From contig CM075855.1 in assembly GCA_037975125.1 (NCBI GenBank), positions 79,793,085-79,857,084 on the forward strand: a stretch of DNA of 64,000 nucleotides. The letters are read 5' to 3'. The position numbers and the translations under genes are program-made. Below the pieces are notes generated by a model that searched no databases, was not told where the DNA came from, and was given only the letters and a program-made list of their open reading frames with translations. Position 1 is the stretch's first letter. Each line of letters starts with the position of its first letter. This DNA comes from Latrodectus hesperus (Eukaryota > Arthropoda > Arachnida > Araneae > Theridiidae). Shown here in pieces: positions 54,523 to 64,000 of the stretch.

Positions 54523-54567
54523 TCAAATATCTAAATCTTTCAATAGCTTCTGGGCTTCTTCATGTGC
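54523..54567 (-). CDS. RMDN gene, last coding exon
   Basis: Acceptor ATTTTAG, phase 0. It encodes AHEEAQKLLKDLDI and the TGA stop. Confidence 0.85.
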   Translation of the reverse strand, partial: AHEEAQKLLKDLDI

Positions 54568-55703
54568 CTAAAATTAAATATAATAAATAAAAGTGTGAAA
54601 TAAAAAATTTAAAAATATTTTTATAGAAATAATCTTACTTATATATACAAAGAAGCAGTTAATAATCTGATATTTCTATTTGTTAAATTTATCCAATTAT
54701 GTTTCATGAAAGAAATCAATTTCAATATTCATTAACATAAATTTTTAATTGATAAAAATAAATAATTTAATAACAACAATTTTCACTTTTATCTACTTTT
54801 AATATTCTGAAAAATTCAATTCAGTATAAAAAGGTACAAAATGAATATTTGGTCATTATTTCAAGATTAATTTACAGTATAAAATAAAGCTTTCAAAAGT
54901 ATACATAAAATTGAGAACTTTTTGCTTGAAAAAAAATTATTTACATTAAAGAAAATATAAAATCACAATTATCAAGTATAGTTTAAAATCTAAAATAATA
55001 TTTTTGTAGTGATTACTATTAATAATTACTTAGAGTGAAAGATTTATTTTGAATTAAGTATGAATTAATTATCATACCTAATTCAAAATATTTTTCATTT
55101 TAAGTAATTGTTAAGATTAATAACAACAAAAAATATTTTTCAGCTTAAATTACCTTTTATGAAGTTTAAATTATTTTTTAGTCTATCTTCAATGATCAAA
55201 CATGCAAGCCAAAAATATATTTAAGTTAGTTTTCAATATATATATTGAAAATGAGGAAAAGATGCTTTTATATTCAATATTAATGATTGTATTTAATTAG
55301 GAAATCAGAATCATTAAGAAAAAATAATGACTGTAATAGCTTTAATAGATATTTTCCATGTAAAAAATTATCTAAATGTAAAAAAGAAAAAATATTTAAT
55401 AAAGAAAATTTAAAATTATTTAATTTTTTTGGGGAAATTTATACATAAATTAAATATTTTTTTCTTTTTTCTTGCATACCTTTAAGAAATTCTAAAAAGT
55501 GTCACAAAATTTATAAATGTCATAAAATTCTTTCACAATATTTCTTAACTTAACAGAATATCTCAACAATATTTTGTTGCAAATAATGTAAAAGTTAAAC
55601 TAACTCTTACATTATTTGATCCATGTTAGCTTTTGACCTTGATATTTTTGGTTTATCATCTACCATACTAAACACAGAAATATATTTTATGATTACAATA
55701 AAT

Positions 55704-55735
<32 letters not shown>

Positions 55736-57203
55736 ATACATATATATGTATATATATGTGTGTCCTAAAAATATAAAAACTAATAGGAAATCTTATACTT
55801 ATTCGCAAATTACTGAATGAGCATTTTAATATATTGAAACACATCTACAGAAAAATTAGTTTATAAATGACAAGATAAATAATAGAGCTTTAATAAATGA
55901 AGTTTTAAGAAACTAATTAATTTATGACAAATAATCAAAACATAATGTTTAAAATGAATGTTGTTCTTAAATATCAGTATAAGAAAAATAAATTTCAGAT
56001 CGTAATTAAGTAATTTTTTAAAATTTATTTATGATGGAATAACATATTACAACTACAATTATAGTAAAATCTGCATGAAATTATATTTTTAGTCATTATA
56101 AATGGAAATGCATCATAAAATTATTTTTAAGACCATTTACTTTGAAAACTAAACACTTTATTATTATAAAAATTTGTGAATGTGATGTAACTAAATTTGT
56201 AATTTGACATAAATTTTAATCAATTTTTTAATAATTTCATAAGTTCAATGAAATAGAAAGAATACATTTCATGTTACCTTTTGATCATCAGAAGTTTTTA
56301 TGGGATATTCTTTGACCATTTTGAGATACGAAACTGCTTTTTCTTTATTATTTAATTTAAGATGACATTTAGCTATCATAAGCAAATTCAAACTATAAAA
56401 AAGGGGCTCCACTGTAAAAAAAATTATTCATTTAAATAGCAATAATTTAACAAAATGAATTAAAAAGAAATTTAAAATGTCATCAAATTATTTTATAATT
56501 TTTGAAATACATAATTTAAACAATTAAATTTTAGAAATTTATTAAGTTTATGAAATTTAGGATAGAATTTATAAATTATTTATTAATTTAAGTGAATAAG
56601 AATAAATCCTGTTTATTCATTGTTTCATGCTTTTTTTACAACTTTATCAAGTACAAAAAAATTAATTATTGGATGAAGAATATTAAGTAAATGAAATATA
56701 TAAAAAAACATAATTAAATTATAAAAAGCATTGTTTTCTATATTTTATCATTATTTTAGACTTTGGGAAAGTCCTAAAAACAAAGGAATATATACATATT
56801 TGGTAAAAATAACATGCTTCATAAAAAAAAATAACAAAATATAAATTTTGCATTTTGCATAAGATTATATTAAGTAAAAATTGTTCCTACTTTCTACTTT
56901 ATTGAGCTCAAAAACATTAATTACTGGATGAATAACATTAATTAGGTGATAAAAAATATTATTTGACATTATAAAACAATATTCATTTATAAAAATATTT
57001 TTTAAATTTTTTTTTTAAATAAATAGAGAACGTTCAGGTTTAAAGAACTTTTCCACATCTGGGAATATATTGTCTTAAACGAATTCTAAGTAATAGAATT
57101 GTATATTAAAAGTAAACTATATTATTTTGTATATTATTTTATAAATATATTATTTTTAAATAATTATACATATAAGTTTATAAATTTTAATCATACAATA
57201 ATA

Positions 57204-57301
<98 letters not shown>

Positions 57302-60300
57302 TTTTATAAAATATGAAAGGTTTTCATATTAAATTGTATTTAGTATGAAAATCTTTCACAAAGTGCAACTTATAAAGATGAAGAAATATATAAAAATTTA
57401 TATTTCACTTATTTGTTGAAGTGATTTACTGATTTTATTAGTTATGGTGACTTAACTTTAATTTTGTTGCTCTCATGAAACAAATTCATGAACTTTAATG
57501 TCATTCCTTTACAACGATTCTTTGTTTTATAACTCAATGGAGCTAATTTTCATTGTATCAATTATGTAAAGTATAAAATTAAGTCACTAGTACATTGATA
57601 TTTTATTTAAGAAATACTCATCTGACAAAAAAGAGATCATTCAATTAAATGTTTCTAAATATTTGGAAGAAATCAAAAATGTTGTAATAAAAAGATTAAA
57701 ATTTCATTTTTAAAAATATTTTTTTCATACATAAATTTTAAAAATAAAAATTTATAGTTTAATTTTTAAATAAAATAAAAGTCAGAATTTCAACAGTAAT
57801 AAAAGACAATTAATTCTTAGGAAAAAGATTATTAACAATAATTTAGTATAAACTTTCATAAAGTAGCCAGTACTAGCTGTTTTTCGAAGACTTCTGACTG
57901 CAAAAATCTGTCTTTAGTATGAAATACATACAGATTCTATAATGGTTAATATAATTAGCATTTGATAAGTCCAAATGACAACATTTAAGGTAATAATCAA
58001 TTAATTATAAAAAAAGCAAATTTTTAATTTTTCTTTAAATAATTTTCTTTGATAACTCTTATTTAATTTTTTTAAAAAAGTATGTACTTTATATGTCCGT
58101 ACAATATAAACCAATTTTTCCATAAAAATATTTGGATTTTTTTGAGTATTAAAAATACTAGAATATAAATAATTCTGAATTTTTTTCCAATTCATGAATA
58201 CATAAGAAATTATTAAGAATACATAGTTCACAAACTTGTGAAGTTAAAAATATTTTAATATAGATAAATTTAATCTTAGCAATTTTAACATACATGCAAT
58301 AATAAGTTACGCAAATTGCATGATTTCAAATCAATAATCATAATAAAAAGTAAAAAAGTAATAGAAAGTAATAGTAAATTACAGATTAAAATATTAAGTA
58401 ATAGTTAAATTTAACAGTCAAAATATTAAATTTTATAAGCACAAATTTATGATTTATAACCAAGTTTCTGGGCATTTACTGAATCTCTGGACACACAACT
58501 TAAAATTTTTCTCTGTTTCATACTTTTGGAAAATGTAATAAAAAATAAAACAATTCAAATCTCTTTTGCAATAAATTCAATGTAAAAATTGTTCTAAATT
58601 TTAAAATTCTATACTTTGCAATAGAAATTATCATGAAATATATTATAAATGAAATATAAAAATATAATAATTTCTGCTTTAAATATAAAGTTAAGGAATC
58701 TGTGAAATAAATATTACCTTTTTCAGCTGTCTCAAAACACTCCAAAGCCTATAATAATATCATCTCAATCAAAATTATTATAAATGAATTCATTACATAA
58801 TTCTCAATTTATGTTCATCTAAAATACATATACATTAAATAAATATTTTAATGTAAAGGAATTTTATAAATTAAATATTAAATCTAATTTATTAAAAATT
58901 AGTAAATAATTATTTAAAATTTTAGATAAAATAAGAATAAACAATAGAATAAAAAAATGTCTTGATTAATAAAATTGTTATTAAAAAATTTTAATTCTGT
59001 AAGCCCATGAGATGAAACAATATTGTTGAGAGTTGCCAATAAAAATATTTATTTTATAATATCATATAACATTTATAATATCATAACATTTGAAACTTTT
59101 CTATAAAAATTTCAAATGTTATGATGATTACTCTATTTAACATAGAATAATGCTGCTGTATAAATTCAGAACTTATTGTCACTGTTTTAAGCTTGTTTAA
59201 ATTATGTTCAGCAATCAAAACACATTTTTGCGATTTTTTTCATTAAATTTTTAAAGTTTGTAGAATATTTTATTTTGTAGAATGTTTGCAACATGAAGCT
59301 CTTCTGTTTTCTTCAAGGTTTCAGCTTTTAGTTAGTTCAATCATTTAATTAAGGTTATAGAAAATTTTACAATACAGCAATTTAAAACTTAGCTTGAGTT
59401 ATCTAGTCAAATTTCATAACATAATTTTTACACACATAAATATTAAAAATAAATCATATTGATTATAGTTCCTTCCTTACTTCTTCATAAGAAGATGTAG
59501 GAGGTGATGCAAATATAGTAGCAGCTACTTTTCTTTGATACCAAGGCATATCAGCAAATGTATAACACCTAATTAAAATTTAAAAAATTTCATTTTCTTT
59601 TAAATGATGTAAAAATAAATTATTTATTTGCATTTATAATTTTTGCATTGCACAAAATTTAAATTTTATAGCTTTTCTAAAGAATACAAAACTGAGAAAT
59701 ATTATTTCATTTATCCCAATCAGTATTTAGAAATTAAAATGTTGAGAAATATTACTTTTAATCAGTCACATACAAATTATATAAGAATATAAATCCTATT
59801 TATCAACATAAATGAGAAAAATAATAAAATTAATATTTATACTCATCTATGAAGTGAATATTATTAGACAAAATAGGAAAAATATTGATAAGAGTATTTT
59901 AATATATTTTCCTATTCTATTGTAATAAATCCAATTTTCATAGATAAGAAGAAACATTTTTTAGAACACTCTAGTGTTATAACTAGAGTGTACTAAAACA
60001 ATCTAATGTTTTAGTACTAAATATAATAGAGCATGAAAGATGATTAAAATATCTACTAAAACATATAAAGATATTCTTATTTATACCTAATAGGATAGAG
60101 AATAATCAAAAATTTTAAGCTATTAAAATGCATACTATTTAGAGAAACTATTATCACATATGCAGAAGAAATTAATATTTAATAGAGAGATGATAATTTT
60201 TCTTTAGAAACAGAATTTTTTAATTTACAGCACATGATTATTTCACATAATAATTTTGGACATTTTTTATTTTGCTATATGCTATTTTTTGTACAAATAA

Positions 60301-60795
60301 AAAAATTTCAAAGCATTTAATTTCCCAATAATTTGCAAAACAACTTATAATGACATATGTCAATATAATATGTAAACATTTTAATTGTCTTTTACAATTT
60401 TAGATGAATTGTTTTAACCTTTCTTTCAACAAAACTGACTTTCCTTGCTGAATAACATGGGAACCAATATTTACAAAATATGTTGGAAAAAATACACAAC
60501 ATACAACATGGTTTTGAAATATATTGTATTTGCATATTCCCTTTTCAGTTTATTGTTATGATGACAGATAGAAACCATCATAGGAGTTTATTGTTTTGAT
60601 AGTCAATTAGAGCTAATATGATAACATTTTCTATAGTTTAAAAAGTTTAATAACTTATTATACACAAACTAAATATAACATATTTTTTAATTATACCTAC
60701 TATCATTCGATAAACAAATATAATTTAAAAAAATATTACCATTCTCCAAGAATATAATGGTTTGTCCCATCTTTTGGATTAAGTTCAATTGCCCG
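54523..60795 (-). CDS. Regulator of microtubule dynamics protein, RMDN family (3' five exons)
   Basis: Five minus-strand exons join in frame: 60795-60740, 59568-59481, 58748-58718, 56411-56278, 54567-54523. They encode 117 C-terminal residues. The order of motifs matches RMDN/FAM82 proteins: a TPR-like helix pair RAIELNPKDGTNHYILGEW, then WCYTFADMPWYQRKVAATIF, ASPPTSSYEEALECFETAEK, FYSLNLLMIAKCHLKLNNKE, KAVSYLKMVKEYPIKTSDDQ and EAQKLLKDLDI. RMDN proteins are TPR-like proteins linked to microtubules; vertebrate RMDN3 tethers mitochondria to the endoplasmic reticulum. Which paralogue this is cannot be settled here, because the N-terminus (membrane anchor, early TPRs) lies beyond the window. All donors are GT and acceptors AG, with no disruptions, so the gene appears intact. 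It is convergent with the LolA-like gene. Confidence 0.9.
54568..56277. other. RMDN intron, A/T-rich
   Basis: A 1.7-kb intron. A CA/AT/GT compound microsatellite with palindromic layout lies at 55710-55763. Nothing else is recognised. Confidence 0.5.
55710..55763. repeat. Palindromic compound microsatellite
   Basis: A CA run, an AT run with ACATATATATGT at its centre, then a GTGTGT end; the right half is roughly the reverse complement of the left. Confidence 0.85.
56278..56411 (-). CDS. RMDN gene, exon encoding the TPR-like helix pair
   Basis: Acceptor TTTACAG, donor GTAACA. It encodes VEPLFYSLNLLMIAKCHLKL, then NNKEKAVSYLKMVKEYPIKT and SDDQK; the first Val codon is split with the upstream exon. 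Confidence 0.9.
56412..58717. other. RMDN intron with long AT array
   Basis: A 2.3-kb A/T-rich intron containing the AT run at 57208-57298. No other feature is recognised. Confidence 0.5.
57208..57298. repeat. (AT)n microsatellite, about 90 bp
   Basis: A pure AT run; the Tyr-Ile open frame across it is an artefact. Confidence 0.95.
58718..58748 (-). CDS. RMDN gene, 31-bp micro-exon
   Basis: Acceptor TTATAG, donor GTAATA. It encodes ALECFETAEK plus one base of the next Val codon. Too short to be seen as an open frame, but phase and family match place it securely between its neighbours. Confidence 0.85.
58749..59480. other. RMDN intron, A/T-rich
   Basis: A 0.7-kb intron with an inverted repeat near 59070-59120 (AACATTTGAAA and TTTCAAATGTT). 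Nothing else is seen. Confidence 0.5.
59481..59568 (-). CDS. RMDN gene, exon with the WYQRKVAA motif
   Basis: Acceptor AATTAG, donor GTAAGG. It encodes CYTFADMPWYQRKVAATIFA then SPPTSSYEE; the preceding Trp codon is split across the intron. This is the most diagnostic segment of the family (vertebrate members have W(I/L)(Q/E)(R/K)K followed by A-rich residues and a PP/PL-S motif). Confidence 0.92.
59569..60739. other. RMDN intron, A/T-rich
   Basis: A 1.2-kb intron without a recognised element. ACTCTAGTGTTATAACTAGA near 59970 is part of a short palindrome. Confidence 0.5.
60740..60795 (-). CDS. RMDN gene, most upstream exon in the window
   Basis: Acceptor TTTTAG, donor GTAATA. It encodes RAIELNPKDGTNHYILGE and two bases of Trp. 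It begins in phase 0. Confidence 0.88.
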
Positions 60796-63700
60796 CTAAA
60801 AATAACAAAATTTTTATTCAGATATAAAATAGAATTTCATGTTAAAGATTATTATCATTAGATGTAATGTGATTAGTAATTTTACTAGCTTGAACATTTT
60901 ATTGAAATTGAACTGAATATTCTTTTTACTCAATTTTCTCCAAAATTCTACATCCATATTTCACAATTTTAGGCAAAATAATACTTTATCATTGATTATA
61001 TGGATGAATTTGATAACTCAACATATTTTTATAATTCTATGTATCATAAAAAAATTTCAAAATATTAAAATTTCAAACTAAATGAAAAATAAATGTAACA
61101 AAGAAATTTTTGTACAAAAACATAATACAAACATTAATAATACAATGTATATTTTATAGAATGTGTTAGAAATTTTTTATAAAAAATTTAAATATTTTAT
61201 ATATTAGTTAGAAATAAAATGACAATTAAGACTAGTAGCTCATACAACTTAATTACTTGCTGAAATCCAGAACAATTGCACTGAATTTATCATATCCATT
61301 CTGATTTTTAACATGAATTTCAATAGTGCACTTTTAAATTCCAGTTTTAGTATTCTATTTTACAGTCATTGTTAATTGTTATTCAAAGTAATCTACATAA
61401 ACATAAACTTTAATCATGATATAATCAATTATTCTAACTTACTGGAATTTATACAACAAATCAATCCTATTGCTTCATCATTTAAATTTTGTCAGTTTAC
61501 AACAAAATAGATAAATGAAACAGCTCCACAGGAAAATGTTATATACTTCATAGAGAATACTAAAATATATGTTATTTATGTTCTGTAAAATTGATTATGC
61601 CAAAAATACTTTTAAAAGGACTAATTAATTGCAGATATACTTGTGTATAATCTCCATTTATTACAAATATCTTTTTAGTTTATTTTAACTTTGTACAATA
61701 CCACATAAATTTTGTTTTAATAAAGAATATGCAAGAAATGATTCTGAAAGAAAATTTTTACTAATTTATTAACCTTATATAGTATTTTTGCTAAATTTTT
61801 AGGTTAATATGAATAGAAAATATTAAACCAATTTGTTTTCATATTTACAATAAAAATCAATAATAGATGATGCATGTTTTAATTTTTATTATAGCCAAAA
61901 ACCAAAGTTTTTAATAATGCAATAAATATGAACACAATCTACAATGCCAGTTCAATGCATTATCTATGCAAGTGATAGACTATTACATATCTATTGAATA
62001 TTGTCTAGTCTACATACAAATGTAGATTACAGTTATCTGAAGGATAGAATTTCCATGTAGAACTGAAATTGATAGAGGATTTTATAATAATGATTTCAAA
62101 ATTTCCTCAGCAAACACTGAGAAGAACTAAGCAATATATTATTTATATATTTTGATATATTGAACTTCATCAATTTTTCAATTTTTGTAATCATGACATA
62201 GCATGTAGTAATATAAGAACTTACCTTTATTGCTTATAAATTAAACAAATATAGCATTTTTTAATTGAAATTTGTTTTTAGAGGCAAATTGTGAAAAACA
62301 AACATTACAATTAACAATGGAAATAAAACAACATGCAATGCTATATTTAAATTAATGTTAGCAATTAAAATGAAATTGCAATAAATTATGTAAAAATATC
62401 TATCTACATTGATTGAAAATTATAATATTTAAGAAATGATACATTTATGAATTAATTTTGATTGGTGTAAGACAATGTTTGTAATTTCATTTTGTTGTAA
62501 TTAAATAACCAATTTATTATTATTGTGTATTTTTACTTTCTATCTTTTCAATATATTCCCAATGATTAAAATTTAAAAAAATCTAACAATTTCTTTTAAA
62601 ATCAGCTGAATTCTATAATTTCTTATGATTTATAGCAACTTAGGAAAAAAATAGAACATATTGACTTTTCATATATATTAAGGTTTTAAATCTCAATACC
62701 ACAAGGTGTACATTCACTTATTAAAACTGAAAAAGTCTATTATGATTAAATCTATTTATTGAGTTACTTCTATTTATTCATGTAATCTAAACTATTTATA
62801 ACTCATTCTAAATATTAATAATCAACAAAGAGAATCATCATAAAAAATCTTGTATAAATATAATAGAATCATAATAGATATAACAGAATATATATCAGAA
62901 TAAAACAATTTAGTCACACATCAATCAAAAGCCAGAAATCTCACAAATTATCAGGCACTGCTTATAAATGTTCTTATTTTCTTTCTTTCACTCTCTCTTT
63001 TTCAGTAGAAATCAAATAAAAGATTAAAATTTTCTTAAAACAAGATAAAAGTTTAATGTAGGATTTTTCAGATAATATTTGAGTATAAATTCTGAATAAT
63101 ATATTTATACTCCATTAACATGAAAAAAAAGAACATTTCTCTTTTTATTTTCATATTTATGGATTATAAATATTTTTATAATATAATAAAGAATTAATGA
63201 TACAAATGAAGCAAGAACTAATTACTTCTTAATAAATCAAGATGTAACACCTTCAGGGGTTACTCTACTGAAATAAATGTCATATATTTAAGGTAAAGAT
63301 AATAATGTGCAAAATTGTTCAGCTTGTATATTAAATAATAATAAATTACCAAAATTCCCTTATTTGCTTAAACTGCAACAATATAAAATCTTGTTTATTC
63401 CATAAGCTAAAAAATGCACATTTTCAAATATCACTATATTTCATGACAGTTATTCTAACACAGAAATATAACAAAAGATTTATGTTGAAGGATGTCTTTG
63501 TGAATGTTTATAATAATTAGAAATGAAGGGTGAATAAGGTAAAATATTAAAAAAAGAAACATAAAAAATTTCAAAATTTTCTGAAGATATATAAAATAAA
63601 TGTAAAATTACACGAAAAGAAAACTTTATAACATAAAACACTAATTTTAGATTATTAGTACTTTAACAAGAACCAAAATTTTTATAGTTTTTTTTCAAGC

Positions 63701-64000
63701 GAATAATCAATTATTTTTTGTGTTAATGATTTTTTTGTTAATGAATGTGTGATTAAACACATAAGGATTTTTTTTCAAATCCAATGAAAATTTCTATCCA
63801 GAGTTTATAAAGCATATTTTTATATGGCAATGGAGTTTTGAATTAAAAACAAAAAATCTTGCAAAATCTGCAAAACAAATATGATTTATCATTAATGCTC
63901 ACTAGGAAAGAAGTTAGCAATATTTTTGCTTAATTTTTTCATTTAAATAACGTCACTGGATTTTTTATCTAGTATATACATTTTATAACAGTAGAGAAAA
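60796..64000. other. RMDN upstream intron (continues beyond window)
   Basis: No exon matching the N-terminal part of RMDN was found on the minus strand here, nor any gene on the plus strand. The sequence is very A/T-rich, so the gene's next exon is expected beyond 64000. Confidence 0.45.

Overview
The window looks like nuclear DNA of an arthropod, probably a spider or another arachnid. The evidence is strong A/T richness, long introns with ordinary GT-AG sites, many decayed DNA transposons and non-LTR relics, and tRNA-derived SINEs. No species can be named from the sequence alone. Two protein-coding genes are supported. Almost everything else is repeat or featureless A/T-rich DNA.

Region 1 (1-10 kb) has no cellular gene that I can support. 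It holds a 1303-bp mariner-like element with TA duplications (559-1861), a decayed Tc1-like transposase (about 6.88-7.56 kb), long (AT)n arrays and a diverged direct duplication.

Region 2 (10.0-50.5 kb) is one large plus-strand gene. Twelve exons join in frame with compatible phases and encode 706 residues up to the stop at 50448. The 5' end with the signal peptide was not found; one further 5' exon candidate lies at 10017-10101. The product is predicted to be a type I membrane glycoprotein. It has a large ectodomain that appears to contain two related halves, then a Ser/Thr/Pro-rich stalk, one transmembrane helix and a tail of about 18 residues. It resembles the poorly characterised metazoan LolA-like surface proteins. 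Its introns carry SINEs, two pogo/Tigger-like elements (one inside a SINE), a Tc1-like deletion derivative, a 254-bp MITE with 8-bp duplications, two non-LTR relics, a hAT relic, tandem arrays and a near-perfect 111-bp hairpin.

Region 3 (50.5-64 kb) holds the 3' half of a minus-strand gene. Five exons between 60795 and 54523 encode the C-terminal TPR-like part (117 residues) of a regulator of microtubule dynamics protein (RMDN/FAM82 family). Its upstream exons lie beyond the right edge. The two genes are convergent, with their stop codons about 4 kb apart.

I found no RNA gene, operon, CRISPR array or clearly new multigene system. The observations most worth following are the two-unit membrane glycoprotein, the Tigger-in-SINE insertion, the 51-bp SINE fragment near a splice donor, and the 37.2-kb hairpin.
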